From Deltaproteobacteria bacterium RIFOXYD12_FULL_56_24 (GTDB taxonomy: Bacteria > Desulfobacterota > Desulfobulbia > Desulfobulbales > Desulfurivibrionaceae), in the NCBI GenBank assembly GCA_001799285.1, contig MGTD01000047.1, positions 1 through 64,000 on the forward strand: 64,000 nucleotides of DNA. Direction: 5' to 3'. Position numbers and translations under genes: made by a program. Of the stretch, positions 42,237-53,652 are shown in pieces (the stretch's first letter is position 1; every line of letters starts with the position of its first letter). The notes beneath the pieces were generated by a model. The model was not told the DNA's origin, ran no database searches, and worked only from the letters and a program-made list of their open reading frames with translations.

Positions 42237-44111
42237 ATGTCGAATTTAATGATTACCACCTACCTCGTGGTCGGAGCAACCTTTGCCCTCTACCTCTACA
42301 TTGCCCTGAAATCCAGGGCCAAAAACACCGGCGAGTTCTATGTGGCCGGCAAGGGCATTCATCCGGTCCTAAACGGCATGGCCACCGGTGCCGACTGGAT
42401 GTCAGCCGCATCCTTCATTTCCATGGCCGGCATGCTCGCCATGGGCGGCTATGACGCCTCCGCCTACCTGATGGGCTGGACCGGCGGCTACTGCCTGCTG
42501 GCCATGCTCCTTGCCCCTTATCTGCGCAAATACGGCAAGTTCACGGTTCCGGAGTTCATCGGCGACCGTTTTTATTCCCAGACCGCCCGACTGGTCGCCA
42601 TCATCTGCCTGATCGTGGCATCGCTGACCTATGTTATCGGCCAGATGAAGGGTATCGGCGTGGCCTTCTCCCGCTTCCTGGAGCTTCCCTTCGAAGTCGG
42701 CCTGCTGGTCGGCATGGCTATCGTCTTTGTTTATGCGGTTCTCGGCGGCATGAAGGGCGTCACCTACACCCAGATTGCCCAGTATGTGGTGCTGATCTTT
42801 GCCTACACCGTCCCCGCCGTGTTTATCTCCATCCAGCTCACCGGCAATCCCATTCCTCAACTGGGGTTGGGCTCAACCCTAAGCGGCACGGATGGGGTCT
42901 ATCTCCTCGACAAGCTTGACAAGGTCGTGGTCGATCTTGGCTTCACCGCCTATACCTCCCAAAAGGGCAGTACCCTGGATATCTTCCTGCTGACCATGTC
43001 CCTGATGATTGGCACCGCCGGACTGCCCCATGTAATCACCCGTTTCTTCACCGTACCCAAGGTCAAGGATGCCCGATCTTCCGCGGGCTGGGCTCTGGTT
43101 TTCATCGCCATCCTCTACACCACCGCCCCGGCAGTCGGCGCCATGGCCCGGCTGAACCTAACCAAGACCATTCAACCCGGAGAAATCGGCGCCCCCGAAG
43201 GAAACCTCGTGGCCGAGGAACGGCCGCAGTGGATGAAGAACTGGGAAAAGACCGGATTGCTGGGCTTTGAAGACAAAAATGGCGACGGCAGAATCCAGTA
43301 TTACAGCGATAGTGGCCTGAGTGCGGCAGAGGCCGCCTTGGCCAAAGCCCTGAAAGAAGGTGGCGACTCGACCGCAGCCCAGGCCAAACTGGATACGGCC
43401 GCCGCGAAGCACGCGGAAAGCAAGTTCGCCGGTTTTGGCTGGCAGGGCAATGAGATGACCAAGGTTGACAACGACATCATGGTACTCGCCAACCCCGAGA
43501 TCGCCAGGCTGCCCAACTGGGTCATCGCCCTGGTGGCAGCGGGCGGCATCGCCGCAGCCCTTTCCACCGCCGCGGGCCTGCTGCTGGCCATCTCTTCCTC
43601 CATCTCCCATGACCTGCTCAAAGGGATGCTCGCCAAAAATATCGACGACAAGACCGAGTTGCTCTACGGCCGGGTCGCCATGGGCGGCGCCATCATCGTG
43701 GCCGGTTATCTTGGCCTCAATCCTCCGGGCTTTGCTGCCCAGGTTGTGGCCTTGGCCTTCGGCCTCGCCGCCTCGTCAATCTTCCCGGCCATCATGATGG
43801 GGATCTTTGTCAAGCGGATGAACAGCGCCGGCGCCATCTGCGGCATGCTTGCCGGCCTTGGTTCCACCCTGCTCTATATCTTCTGGTATAAGGGTTTCAT
43901 GTTTATCGCCTCTACCGCCATGGCCCCGGATAATGCTGCAAACTGGCTGCTCGGCATCTCCCCCGGCTCTTTCGGGGCAGTGGGCGCCCTGATCAATTTT
44001 ATCGTCGCCTTTGCCGTTTCCAGTATTACCAAGGCGCCGCCCGAGCACATCCAGCATCTGGTCGAGGACATTCGGGTGCCGATGGGTGCGGGCGCGGCCC
44101 AGAGTCACTGA
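42237..44111 (+). CDS. Sodium:solute symporter, acetate/ActP-like (VC_2705 type)
   Basis: A 624 aa inner-membrane transporter of the SSS family, with about 13 helices. Seen: FYVAGKGIHPVLNGMATGADWMSAASFISMAG at the N-terminus, the SSS core pattern, and VITRFFTVPKVKDARSSAGW. A long hydrophilic insertion (about 325-410, with FEDKNGDGRIQYYSD) is characteristic of the VC_2705 subfamily. IAAALSTAAGLLLAISSSISHD follows. Substrate is probably acetate or another short acid. It is followed by a strong terminator. Confidence 0.93.
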   Translation: MSNLMITTYLVVGATFALYLYIALKSRAKNTGEFYVAGKGIHPVLNGMATGADWMSAASFISMAGMLAMGGYDASAYLMGWTGGYCLLAMLLAPYLRKYGKFTVPEFIGDRFYSQTARLVAIICLIVASLTYVIGQMKGIGVAFSRFLELPFEVGLLVGMAIVFVYAVLGGMKGVTYTQIAQYVVLIFAYTVPAVFISIQLTGNPIPQLGLGSTLSGTDGVYLLDKLDKVVVDLGFTAYTSQKGSTLDIFLLTMSLMIGTAGLPHVITRFFTVPKVKDARSSAGWALVFIAILYTTAPAVGAMARLNLTKTIQPGEIGAPEGNLVAEERPQWMKNWEKTGLLGFEDKNGDGRIQYYSDSGLSAAEAALAKALKEGGDSTAAQAKLDTAAAKHAESKFAGFGWQGNEMTKVDNDIMVLANPEIARLPNWVIALVAAGGIAAALSTAAGLLLAISSSISHDLLKGMLAKNIDDKTELLYGRVAMGGAIIVAGYLGLNPPGFAAQVVALAFGLAASSIFPAIMMGIFVKRMNSAGAICGMLAGLGSTLLYIFWYKGFMFIASTAMAPDNAANWLLGISPGSFGAVGALINFIVAFAVSSITKAPPEHIQHLVEDIRVPMGAGAAQSH

Positions 44112-44193
44112 TTCCGGCAGGGTGTCTGTTCCGTAACAGCCGGACAAAGAGTATCCGGATGGCTACCGCTGTTTTTTAGCCTTACAGCAATAA

Positions 44194-44240
44194 CAACAAA
44201 AAACGCGCAGGGCTTGCTAGCCCCTGCGCGTTTTTTGTTG
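44194..44240. terminator. Rho-independent terminator
   Basis: A long stem of ACGCGCAGGG paired with CCCTGCGCGT around GCTTGCTAG-type loop sequence, flanked by an A run and TTTTTTGTTG. It ends the symporter operon and, being symmetric, could also work from the other side. Confidence 0.9.
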
Positions 44241-44317
44241 TTTCAGAGGAGATCTTTTCTGTTAAGATAAATTCGCTTATACATCCTTAAAAAACACTCC
44301 AGCCTTGAGCACGAAAG

Positions 44318-45694
<1,377 letters not shown>

Positions 45695-45772
45695 GTTCCG
45701 TGGATATTTGACTTCCATGCCACTCCCTCTTGATCGGTTACGAGAACAAGCCCATTTTCCAGAAGGCCGCAT

Positions 45773-47428
45773 ATGAAACTTTCCGCCCTCTGCCCGCATA
45801 GCGGCTCGTTTGCCGCCAATGATCACCTCAAGAAACAGATCCAGTGGCTGCTGTTTTTAAGGGTGCTTTTTCTTTCCCTGATGCTGGGGATCAGCGTTCT
45901 TCTCCAGACCAAAAATTCTCCCATCTTTCTCCCGCCGCTCCACTATCTTGCCTATTTCATTGCCGGGCTTTACCTGTTCACCATCCTTTCCGCCCTTGTT
46001 TTAAGGGTGATCCATTGCTATTCCCGCTTCGGCTACCTGCAGATCACCCTTGACACCCTGGTGGTGACTCTCCTGGTTTTTTTCACCGGCGCCAGTCAGT
46101 CTGTTTTTACGGTGGTATATTTTTTCCCCATCGTCATGGGGGCCTTCATGCTTTTCCGGCGGGGAAGCCTGCTTTTTGCCGCGCTGAGCACCATGCTGTT
46201 TGGGGCACTGCTTATTGTCGAACATGACGGCTATGCTGCCCGCTTTGTTCCTGCCTACCCGGACCAGCTAACCAACTTACAGATGCTGCTCCATTATTTC
46301 ACCATTTACACCCTCACCTTTTTCCTGGTTGCCATCCTGAGTTCCATGCTCTCTACCAGACTCCAGAAAACCGAAGCGGAACTGTTCCAGACCATAAGCG
46401 ACTATGGCCGGCTTTCCCTTCTATACAAACAAATATTCGATGACATCAATACCGGCATTATCACCGTTAACGCCGACCGCCGGGTGACCTCCATCAACCG
46501 GGCGGCGGAATACATAACCGGCTACAACGCCAGCGAGGTTCTCGGCCGAAAAATTTCCCAGGTATTTCCCGCTCTGGAAACGGCCCGACTTTATGAGGAG
46601 CGGCGGCACCTGGCCGTCATTTCCCGCAAAAACGGGGAGACAATCCCGGTGGGCTATGCCTGCTCCAGGCTCAATGCCCCGGACGACAACGAAAGCGGCT
46701 CCTTGTATACCCTGCAGGATCTCAGTCAGATAAAAAAAATGGAAGCCCAGGTGCAGCAGGCCGAAAAAATGGCGACCATCGGGGAAATGGCCGCCGGCAT
46801 TGCCCACGAACTAAGAAATCCCCTGGCCGCCATCTCCGGGGCCGTGCAGCTGCTGGATGGAGAAACTCGGGAAAGCTCGATCAACAAACGATTGTTTAGC
46901 ATCATCATGCGGGAATCAGATCGTCTTGATGCCACAATCCATGAATTCCTCCTCTTCTCCAAACCGGTCAACCCGGAAAAAGAATGGTTTTCCTTGCGGG
47001 CGCTGGCCCAAGAAGCATTGGAAACCCTAAGCCAGGATCCAGCCTGGGACTCCACGCTGACCCTTGACCTGGAAATCCTAACTGATCTTGACTGCTGGGG
47101 TGATCCGCAGCTGATCCGACAGGTGCTTCTCAACCTGATTGCCAACAGCGCCAATGCCTGCCGGAATATGGAAAAGGGGAGGATAGTACTCCGGGCCAAG
47201 GAAACGCCGGGAGCCGCAGTTCTCCTGGAGATCGAAGACAACGGCCACGGCATCCCGGAAGCTATTCAGGAAAGAATATTCGAGCCTTTTTTCACTACCA
47301 GGGAAACAGGGACCGGGCTGGGCCTGGCCATTGTCCGGCAGATCGTGCAAAGCCATGGCGGCGAGATTTCCCTGCGCGATAGTCAGCCCCAGGGCACGAT
47401 TTTTTCCGTCAGCCTGCCTTTGCCGTAA
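45773..47428 (+). CDS. PAS-containing sensor histidine kinase (NtrB/PilS-like)
   Basis: A 551 aa inner-membrane kinase. Five or six hydrophobic spans lie in residues 25-200 (LFLSLMLGISVLLQT, LVVTLLVFFTGA, LTFFLVAILSSML). A PAS domain near 220-320 has ITVNADRRVTSINRAAEYIT. The H-box is GIAHELRNPLAAISGAVQLL. The catalytic ATPase domain has LIANSANACRNM, EIEDNGHGIPE and GTGLGLAIVRQI. Likely phosphorylates the NtrC-type regulator just upstream. The 6-TM + PAS layout resembles PilS. Confidence 0.94.
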   Translation: MKLSALCPHSGSFAANDHLKKQIQWLLFLRVLFLSLMLGISVLLQTKNSPIFLPPLHYLAYFIAGLYLFTILSALVLRVIHCYSRFGYLQITLDTLVVTLLVFFTGASQSVFTVVYFFPIVMGAFMLFRRGSLLFAALSTMLFGALLIVEHDGYAARFVPAYPDQLTNLQMLLHYFTIYTLTFFLVAILSSMLSTRLQKTEAELFQTISDYGRLSLLYKQIFDDINTGIITVNADRRVTSINRAAEYITGYNASEVLGRKISQVFPALETARLYEERRHLAVISRKNGETIPVGYACSRLNAPDDNESGSLYTLQDLSQIKKMEAQVQQAEKMATIGEMAAGIAHELRNPLAAISGAVQLLDGETRESSINKRLFSIIMRESDRLDATIHEFLLFSKPVNPEKEWFSLRALAQEALETLSQDPAWDSTLTLDLEILTDLDCWGDPQLIRQVLLNLIANSANACRNMEKGRIVLRAKETPGAAVLLEIEDNGHGIPEAIQERIFEPFFTTRETGTGLGLAIVRQIVQSHGGEISLRDSQPQGTIFSVSLPLP

Positions 47429-47466
47429 AAGTGCTGAGTGCTGTGTGCTAAGTGCTGAGGGCTGAG
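47429..47466. repeat. Short direct repeats after the kinase gene
   Basis: Imperfect tandem GTGCTGAG / GTGCTAAG units (about 8-11 bp) lie between the convergent kinase and cytochrome b stops. Such simple repeats can vary in copy number; no function is evident. Confidence 0.4.
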
Positions 47467-47468
47467 CC

Positions 47469-48350
47469 CTATCTTAAAGCGGCAATCACGGAGAGGAGGA
47501 AATAGACGGCGAGCCAGCCCGCGATGAAGAGCAGCGCTCTCCGCCGTGCCGGATCCTCTCTGCCCACCCAGGCCAGGGCGACAACCACGGTGCTCGGGAA
47601 GATCACCCCGGCCCAAAAGGGCGGGATGTAGCGCAGCAGCTCCTGCAAGCCGAGGAGAAACCATGGGCCCTGAATATGAAACAGTCCGAGACGGGCCGGT
47701 TCCAGGGGCGCTGCCAGCGAAAGACTGCCCAGCACCATGAGCAAGAGCAGCCGGCGATGCTGAGCAAAACCAACCCGGTAGCGGCGCAGATGATCCCAGC
47801 AACAGACACCCCAGACAAGCCCTAGGCCGACAAGATGGTTGGCGTAGATCCGTTTCATCCCCTCGGCCTCGATGGAAAAAAGCAACGAGTTCAACGGCGC
47901 ACCGAGATAGGGCATGGAGAGGAGAATATTTTCGGCAATAACGCCCGCCGCCTCGCCGGTTGCATCCGCCCGCAGGACATATCCGGTAAAAAGCAGCAAC
48001 AGCGCGGCAGGGACGGAAGCGATCAACAGGAGCCATTTAGCAAAGCGCAACTGCTGCTCACCCTTTGCCAGGATAACCGCCGCCATATGGCACAGCGAGA
48101 AGAGAAAAAACAACTGACTGGAATAATAATGACAGGCCCGGAAGAATTGCCCGAACGGCACCAGCAGATCAAGGGAGCTGGCGGAAAAAAAAGGCGTGGC
48201 TGGATCGTACTGGAGGGCCACCACCATCCCGGATAAAACCGAAAGATAGAGGGAGACCAGGCTCATGCCCCCCCATTTTGTCTCCAGGAAAAGATTGCGG
48301 ATATTAATACCCTTATAGACTAACAAGATACCCTTTTCCGTCCTTGCCAT
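47469..48350 (-). CDS. Cytochrome b (b6-like) subunit
   Basis: A 293 aa membrane protein of the cytochrome b/b6 N-terminal family. It has GGMSLVSLYLSVLSGMVVAL, then RACHYYSSQLFFLFSLCHMAAV with haem His candidates, and GYVLRADATGEAAGVIAENI. The second His pair region follows (RIYANHLVGLGLVWGVCCWDH), with two extra C-terminal spans (FWAGVIFPSTVVVALAWVG and LLFIAGWLAVYFLLSVI). Works with the Rieske protein encoded upstream in quinol oxidation. The ORF start overlaps the Rieske gene by 38 bases; a later start is possible, since the family motif begins near LFLETKWGG. Confidence 0.88.
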   Translation of the reverse strand: MARTEKGILLVYKGINIRNLFLETKWGGMSLVSLYLSVLSGMVVALQYDPATPFFSASSLDLLVPFGQFFRACHYYSSQLFFLFSLCHMAAVILAKGEQQLRFAKWLLLIASVPAALLLLFTGYVLRADATGEAAGVIAENILLSMPYLGAPLNSLLFSIEAEGMKRIYANHLVGLGLVWGVCCWDHLRRYRVGFAQHRRLLLLMVLGSLSLAAPLEPARLGLFHIQGPWFLLGLQELLRYIPPFWAGVIFPSTVVVALAWVGREDPARRRALLFIAGWLAVYFLLSVIAALR

Positions 48351-48750
48351 CCCGCTGCATCGTCACCTGAAAACGGGGGAGATTTTTCTTGGCCGGACCG
48401 CTGAGCCGTAGACCTTCCTTGCTGAATCGGCTGTGATGACATGGGCAGAGAAGTATCCCCTCTTTTTCCTGAAAATTAAGCCTGCAGCCCAAATGAGTGC
48501 ATTTTCTGGAGACTGCCCACGGCCCTGTTTTCCCGACAAAAAGGATAAAATCGTGCTCAAGCGCAAACCCGTCCACCGGTATGATCTTGTCCACTTTCAC
48601 AATGCGGGGCTGTTTGGGGGTACGATAGTCAAGAAAGCGGAAAAGCGGATACAAAAGCAGGGCGCCACCACCCCAGCGCAGCCAGGACCAGGAACCAGCC
48701 AGGAATGTCCGCCTGGTCAAGGGTGCCTCTTTTCCGGTCGTCTCAACCAT
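48313..48750 (-). CDS. Rieske [2Fe-2S] protein
   Basis: A 145 aa protein with an N-terminal Tat-like anchor (TRRTFLAGSWSWLRWGGGALLLY) and the two cluster motifs CTHLGC and CPCHHS, which supply the Cys2His2 ligands. Faces the outside of the membrane and passes electrons from quinol with the cytochrome b subunit. Its ATG overlaps the coaD stop (TAATG), so it is transcribed after coaD. Confidence 0.92.
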   Translation of the reverse strand: MVETTGKEAPLTRRTFLAGSWSWLRWGGGALLLYPLFRFLDYRTPKQPRIVKVDKIIPVDGFALEHDFILFVGKTGPWAVSRKCTHLGCRLNFQEKEGILLCPCHHSRFSKEGLRLSGPAKKNLPRFQVTMQRDGKDGKGYLVSL

Positions 48751-49274
48751 TATATCTGCAGATACCGAGCACGCAGCTTCTCGCAGACATGATCCGGCAC
48801 CAGACCGCTCACATCCCCGCCATACCTGGCCGCGTCCTTGATGATGCTGGAGCTGATAAAGATCCAGCGGAAGCCGGTCATCAGAAAAACCGTTTCCACC
48901 TCCCGCTCAATCCGACGATTCATCAGGGCCAGCTGAAACTCGTAATCAAAATCAGACACGGCCCGCAAGCCGCGGATTATCGCCTTGGCCCCGCGCTTGT
49001 AGGCAAAATCAACGAGCAGCCCGGAAACATCCTCGACCGTAACCCTGGTTTCTTCACCGGGAAAACAGTCCTCTATCATCTTGCGTCTTTCTTCCAGGGA
49101 AAAAAGCGGCTGTTTGGCGGGATTGCTGGCAACGGCGATAATGATCCGGTCAAAGAGATGCAACCCCCGATGCACGATATCAAGATGGCCGTTGGTTATG
49201 GGATCAAAGGTGCCGGGATAGACGGCGACTGCTTCGGATGTTTTTTCGGAGACAAACGGTTCATAGTCAGTCAT
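48750..49274 (-). CDS. coaD: Phosphopantetheine adenylyltransferase
   Basis: Adds AMP to 4'-phosphopantetheine, the penultimate CoA step. 174 aa with VAVYPGTFDPITNGHLDIV (T/HxGH nucleotidyltransferase motif), NPAKQPLFSLEERRKMI, RGLRAVSDFDYEFQLALMNR, and the C-terminal ISSSIIKDAARYGGDVSGLV. About 15 residues of unlike sequence precede the core; a later start is possible. Lies between rsmD and the Rieske gene; rsmD-coaD pairing is common. Confidence 0.96.
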   Translation of the reverse strand: MTDYEPFVSEKTSEAVAVYPGTFDPITNGHLDIVHRGLHLFDRIIIAVASNPAKQPLFSLEERRKMIEDCFPGEETRVTVEDVSGLLVDFAYKRGAKAIIRGLRAVSDFDYEFQLALMNRRIEREVETVFLMTGFRWIFISSSIIKDAARYGGDVSGLVPDHVCEKLRARYLQI

Positions 49275-49285
49275 GGCACCCTGCC

Positions 49286-49852
49286 TTAATTGTGCTGGTA
49301 GAGCCAGAACCCGGCCTCTCCGTAGCGGCGGCGGTCAAAACAGGCCAGCGGTCCCATGATTTCCGGGTATTGTGTTTCCACTGCGTCTTCAAGAACAACA
49401 ATGGCCTTGGCTGCAAGAAGGTTTCCGCCAGTCAAAGACTCAAGGCTTTGTAAGGCAAGTTTGCCCCCATAGGGCGGATCAAGAAAGGCCAGGTCAAATC
49501 CGCCAGCTGGCTGCTTCGATGGCAAAAACGCAAGCCCCATGGACAAATCCCTGTGCAGTACCGTGGCGCGCCCGGCAAAACCGCAAAGTCCGATATTATG
49601 GGCAATAAGCTCGGTCACAGAGCGCTGGCCATCGACGAAAACCGCCAACTCCGCCCCCCGGCTCAAGGCCTCAAGTCCCAGCGCGCCGGTACCGGCAAAA
49701 AGATCCAGCACCCTGGCACCGATAACCTTGGCGGCGAGAATGCTGAATATCGCTTCCCTGGCCCGGTCGGAGGTGGGACGAATTGAATCGCCAAAACGCC
49801 GACCCGGCGCCAGCAGCTTGCGCCCCCGGGCGCTGCCGCTGATGATCCGCAA
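49286..49852 (-). CDS. rsmD: 16S rRNA (guanine(966)-N(2))-methyltransferase
   Basis: 188 aa SAM-dependent methyltransferase modifying G966 of 16S rRNA. Seen: MRIISGSARGRKLLAPG, RPTSDRAREAIFSIL, the SAM motif VLDLFAGTGALGLEALSRGA, and the catalytic DPPYGG. Directly between asd and coaD, with one base separating its ATG from the asd stop. Confidence 0.96.
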   Translation of the reverse strand: MRIISGSARGRKLLAPGRRFGDSIRPTSDRAREAIFSILAAKVIGARVLDLFAGTGALGLEALSRGAELAVFVDGQRSVTELIAHNIGLCGFAGRATVLHRDLSMGLAFLPSKQPAGGFDLAFLDPPYGGKLALQSLESLTGGNLLAAKAIVVLEDAVETQYPEIMGPLACFDRRRYGEAGFWLYQHN

Positions 49853-50881
49853 TTACAGGTAATCCCGGATCAGTTCCTCAGCGATCTGCACCGCATTAAG
49901 CGCCGCGCCCTTGAGGATATTGTCGGACACCACCCAAAGATTGATCCCGTTGGCGATGGACTCATCCTCACGAATCCGGCCCACCAGGGTCTCAAACTGG
50001 CCGGCGCAATCAATGGCCATGGGATACTGACCTAGAGTCGGCTCATCAATCAGCTTTACGCCAGGGGCATTTTTCAGCAGGGCCTTGACCTCGGCCGCGG
50101 TGATCTTCTTTTCGGTCTCGATATTGACTGACTCAGAATGGCCATAGAAAACCGGGACCCGCACCGTGGTGGCGGTGACGCCGATGGTGTCGTCCTCAAA
50201 CATCTTACGGGTTTCGTTGACCATCTTCATTTCTTCCTTAGTGTAGCCGTTCTCCAGGAAGCTGTCGATCTGAGGCAGACAGTTGAAGGCAATCTGGTGT
50301 GGATATACGCTATGGGTCATGGGCTTGCCCGCAGCATAATCGAGTATCTGCTGCCTGAGTTCCTCAATGGCCTTGGCCCCGGTGCCGGAAACCGCCTGAT
50401 AGGTGGAAACCACGATCCGCTTGATCCGCACCTTGTCGTGGATGGGTTTTAAGGCCACCAGCATCTGGATCGTGGAACAGTTGGGATTGGCGATGATCCC
50501 CCGTTTTTTGTACCTGGCAATGGCATGGGCATTCACCTCGGGCACCACCAGGGGGATTTCCGGATCCATGCGGTAGGCACTGGAGTTGTCGATCACCACC
50601 GCCCCTGCCGCCGCGGCAGCTGGAGCAAAATCGAAGGAGCGGGTCGCGCCCGCGGAAAAAAGTGCGATATCGATCCCGGCAAAGGCTTCCTTGCTCAACA
50701 GCTGGACAGGAATCTCCTTGCCCTTGAAAGTAAGGGTTTTCCCCACGGAGCGTTCCGAGGCAAGCAGCCGCAGTTCATCCAGAGGAAAGCACCTCCGCGC
50801 CAAAACATCAAGCATGGCCCCGCCCACAGCGCCGGTGGCGCCGGCAACAGCAACATTGAATTTCTTTTTTGCAGAAGTCAT
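49853..50881 (-). CDS. asd: Aspartate-semialdehyde dehydrogenase
   Basis: Reduces aspartyl phosphate to the semialdehyde on the way to lysine, diaminopimelate, methionine and threonine. 342 aa with the NADP-binding VAVAGATGAVGGAMLDVLA, IIANPNCSTIQMLVALKP (catalytic Cys), TYQAVSGTGAKAIEEL and VPVFYGHSESVNIETE (catalytic His). Standard length. Follows leuA, 88 bases apart, in a run of amino-acid genes. Confidence 0.96.
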   Translation of the reverse strand: MTSAKKKFNVAVAGATGAVGGAMLDVLARRCFPLDELRLLASERSVGKTLTFKGKEIPVQLLSKEAFAGIDIALFSAGATRSFDFAPAAAAAGAVVIDNSSAYRMDPEIPLVVPEVNAHAIARYKKRGIIANPNCSTIQMLVALKPIHDKVRIKRIVVSTYQAVSGTGAKAIEELRQQILDYAAGKPMTHSVYPHQIAFNCLPQIDSFLENGYTKEEMKMVNETRKMFEDDTIGVTATTVRVPVFYGHSESVNIETEKKITAAEVKALLKNAPGVKLIDEPTLGQYPMAIDCAGQFETLVGRIREDESIANGINLWVVSDNILKGAALNAVQIAEELIRDYL

Positions 50882-50969
50882 TATTTCAATTCCTTACAGA
50901 CAGCAGCCAGGCAGACAATGCCAGGCAATGGTATAAAATATCAGCAGGTTAGAAAAAACCTACAAAGCG

Positions 50970-52502
50970 TTAACTTCCCTGCCGCGTTGTTTCCCTTTTC
51001 AAAAACCCCAACCGGTTCAGGCCGTTGAGATATGCCTTGGCCGCCGCAGTGATGATATCCGGGTCAGCTCCCTGCCCCACTACCACCTTGCCCTCGTCTT
51101 CAATGCGGACCAGCACCTCGCCCTGGGCATCGGTGCCGCCGGTGATGGAGCTGACCGAAAAATAGAGGAGCTTGCTTTTGGTCTTGGTCAACTCGGCAAT
51201 GGCCCTAAAACAGGCGTCGATGGGACCGATGCCGATACAGGCCTGCTCCTGCTCCTTGCCGTCGATGAGCAGGCGCACCGCTGCGGTGGGCAGGCTCTTG
51301 TTGCCGCTCATCGCCCCCAGATGCACCAGGGAGAAGGTCTCGGTGATCCGCAATACCTCATCCATAAGGATGGCTTCAAGGTCCTCGTCAAACATCTCCT
51401 TCTTGACATCGGCCACTTCCTTAAACCGAGAAAAAACCCGATCCAGCTCATCGTCCTTGAGGCTGTAGCCCATGACCGCAATCCGGTCCTTAAGGGCATG
51501 GCGACCGGAATGCTTGCCCAGGACGATGTTGCCTGTGGAGATGCCGATATCCACCGGATTCATGATCTCGTAGGTGGTCCGCTCCTTGAGTACCCCGTCC
51601 TGGTGAATCCCGGATTCGTGAGCAAAGGCATTGGCCCCGACAATGGCCTTGTTAGCCTGCACCGCCATGCCGGTGATGGTGGAGACCAGCCGGCTGGTAG
51701 GATAGATGTGCTCGGTGACGATATCGGTATGCACCTGCATCTGGTCGGCACGGGTGCGGATGACCATGACCAGCTCTTCCATGGCCGTGTTGCCGGCCCT
51801 TTCCCCCAGGCCATTGATGGTTGACTCCACCTGCCTGGCTCCATGGTTGATCGCGGCCAGGGAATTGGCCACGGCCAGACCAAGATCATTATGGCAATGG
51901 ACGCTGAGGACCGCCTTGTGAATATTGGGGATGTTCTCGATCAGATAACCGATCTTGCGGCCGAATTCGTCGGGCAGGGCATAACCGGTGGTATCCGGAA
52001 AGTTCAGGGTCGTGGCTCCGGCTTCGATTACCGCGGCAAAGACCTGGCAGACAAAATCAAGGTCGCTACGCGAGGCATCCTCGGCAGAGAACTCCACGTT
52101 GCTTGTGTATTTGGCGGCATGCCTCACCGAGGCCACGGCCAGTTCCAACACTTGCTCCCGGCTCATCTTCAGCTTGTGCTTCAGATGGATGTCCGAGGTG
52201 GCCAGGAAGGTATGAATTCTGGGATTCTCCCCGCATTTGAGCGCCTCCCAGGCCCGGTCGATATCCTTAATGCCGCAACGGGCAAGGGCCGCAATCTGTG
52301 CGCCACGGATATGTTCGGCGATGTTGCGCACGCACTCGAAATCCCCGGGCGAGGCCACGGGAAACCCGGCTTCAATCACGTCCACCTTCAGCTTGACCAA
52401 TTGCTGGGCCAGGCGGAATTTTTCCTGCATATTCATGCTTGCGCCGGGCGACTGCTCGCCATCACGCAAGGTGGTATCAAAAATAACTATTTTATCCGAC
52501 AT
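50970..52502 (-). CDS. leuA: 2-isopropylmalate synthase
   Basis: Condenses acetyl-CoA and 2-oxoisovalerate in leucine synthesis. 510 aa: the HMGL-like barrel with [35 protein letters not shown] and [27 protein letters not shown], and a C-terminal regulatory LeuA dimer domain (about 380-500). The length with the regulatory domain supports LeuA over citramalate synthase, though the two are hard to separate by eye. Confidence 0.93.
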   Translation of the reverse strand: MSDKIVIFDTTLRDGEQSPGASMNMQEKFRLAQQLVKLKVDVIEAGFPVASPGDFECVRNIAEHIRGAQIAALARCGIKDIDRAWEALKCGENPRIHTFLATSDIHLKHKLKMSREQVLELAVASVRHAAKYTSNVEFSAEDASRSDLDFVCQVFAAVIEAGATTLNFPDTTGYALPDEFGRKIGYLIENIPNIHKAVLSVHCHNDLGLAVANSLAAINHGARQVESTINGLGERAGNTAMEELVMVIRTRADQMQVHTDIVTEHIYPTSRLVSTITGMAVQANKAIVGANAFAHESGIHQDGVLKERTTYEIMNPVDIGISTGNIVLGKHSGRHALKDRIAVMGYSLKDDELDRVFSRFKEVADVKKEMFDEDLEAILMDEVLRITETFSLVHLGAMSGNKSLPTAAVRLLIDGKEQEQACIGIGPIDACFRAIAELTKTKSKLLYFSVSSITGGTDAQGEVLVRIEDEGKVVVGQGADPDIITAAAKAYLNGLNRLGFLKRETTRQGS

Positions 52503-52560
52503 GTTATCGCCACTCCTCTCGGCCCGGACAGCACAAGAAGAATGCCGTCCCCAACCAAGT

Positions 52561-53334
52561 TTATACCGAATTTTCTTGTTCTTCCTCGGCAGGAATTCTG
52601 CCCTTCACCACCAACCGATACCCCGCCGCCAGCGGTCCGGATAGAACGTAAGCCGCTCCCAAGATAAAAAGAGTAACCTGGGGTTCGGTGGCAAGCAGGG
52701 TAATGAGCAGGACCATTCCGACCAAAACCTGAAATTTTTTGGCCCGATCGGTTTGCGCATGCTTGAAACTCAGATATTTCACGGAACTGACCATGAGATA
52801 GGAAAGACCGTAGACGGTTCCCAGCATGATAAAATTTCTCAAGGTGCCGGTGATCTCAAAAAAATTGCAGAATAACACGGAGGCGGCGATCATGCCTCCA
52901 GCCGCGGGACACGGCAGCCCGGTGAATTCGTTTTTGGCCGAAGTGGTGTCCTGACTATTGAATCTGGCCAGACGCAAAGCGGTGGTCGCCACATAAAGAA
53001 AAGCCGCGAGCCAGCCATAACGGCCATAAGGCCGCAGCACCCATTCATAGGCCAAAAGGGCCGGGGCCACGCCAAAGGCCACCAAATCGCAAAGGGAATC
53101 GTATTCCATGCCGAATTTACTGGTCGTGCCGGTAAGACGGGCCACCCTGCCATCCAGACCATCAAAAATTCCGGAGATAATAATCGCCACGGCCGCATGG
53201 AAATATTGGCCGTTAATTGCCGCAACGATAGCATAAAAACCGCTGAAAAGACTTGCCGTGGTGATGACGCTCGGCAACAGACAGATCTTTCCCTTTGCGG
53301 AAATTATATCCTTGGTCCGATGATGCTTGGTCAT
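52561..53334 (-). CDS. pssA: CDP-diacylglycerol--serine O-phosphatidyltransferase
   Basis: Makes phosphatidylserine. 257 aa integral membrane protein with the CDP-alcohol transferase signature FDGLDGRVARLTGTTSKFGMEYDSLCD (D-G-x2-A-R-x8-G-x3-D-x3-D) near residue 55-80 and about seven further hydrophobic spans. Paired with psd 318 bp upstream, the next step in phosphatidylethanolamine synthesis. Confidence 0.94.
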   Translation of the reverse strand: MTKHHRTKDIISAKGKICLLPSVITTASLFSGFYAIVAAINGQYFHAAVAIIISGIFDGLDGRVARLTGTTSKFGMEYDSLCDLVAFGVAPALLAYEWVLRPYGRYGWLAAFLYVATTALRLARFNSQDTTSAKNEFTGLPCPAAGGMIAASVLFCNFFEITGTLRNFIMLGTVYGLSYLMVSSVKYLSFKHAQTDRAKKFQVLVGMVLLITLLATEPQVTLFILGAAYVLSGPLAAGYRLVVKGRIPAEEEQENSV

Positions 53335-53388
53335 GTGCGCCTCCTCCGATCTTGTTTGCTACCAGCACAAAGTTCGCACTCTTATCTT

Positions 53389-53520
53389 GTAAACGTTCAG
53401 CAGCACCGCATCTGCTTTGTCATCGGCCTGCTCATGTGCACCAGCACACTTCGCAGACCACTTGGTCGGCACTGCTGCCGACGATTGACACGCGCATCTG
53501 CGGCCCTGCTAAACGTTTAC
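53389..53520. repeat. Dispersed hairpin repeat, copy D
   Basis: 132 bp, ends GTAAACGTTCAGCAG and CTGCTAAACGTTTAC pair. Shares the GCACCAGCACACTTCGCAG centre with copies A, C and E but carries an extra ~26 bp box (GTCGGCACTGCTGCCGACG) that matches, inverted, sequence at 91-114. The stem is changed on both sides relative to the other copies. Occupies most of the 318 bp gap between psd and pssA; a partial copy (CCGTAACTATCCGGCAG) follows near 53606. Confidence 0.8.
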
Positions 53521-53652
53521 AGCCCAGAAGTTTAGCCACGTTTTTTTTTGTTCCTGGTGTAACTATTCAGCTCAATACAGGGAATGGTCAAAAAAAACCG
53601 AACCGTAACTATCCGGCAGTATATTTAAAAAATGCGTTTCTGCATAGGAGTA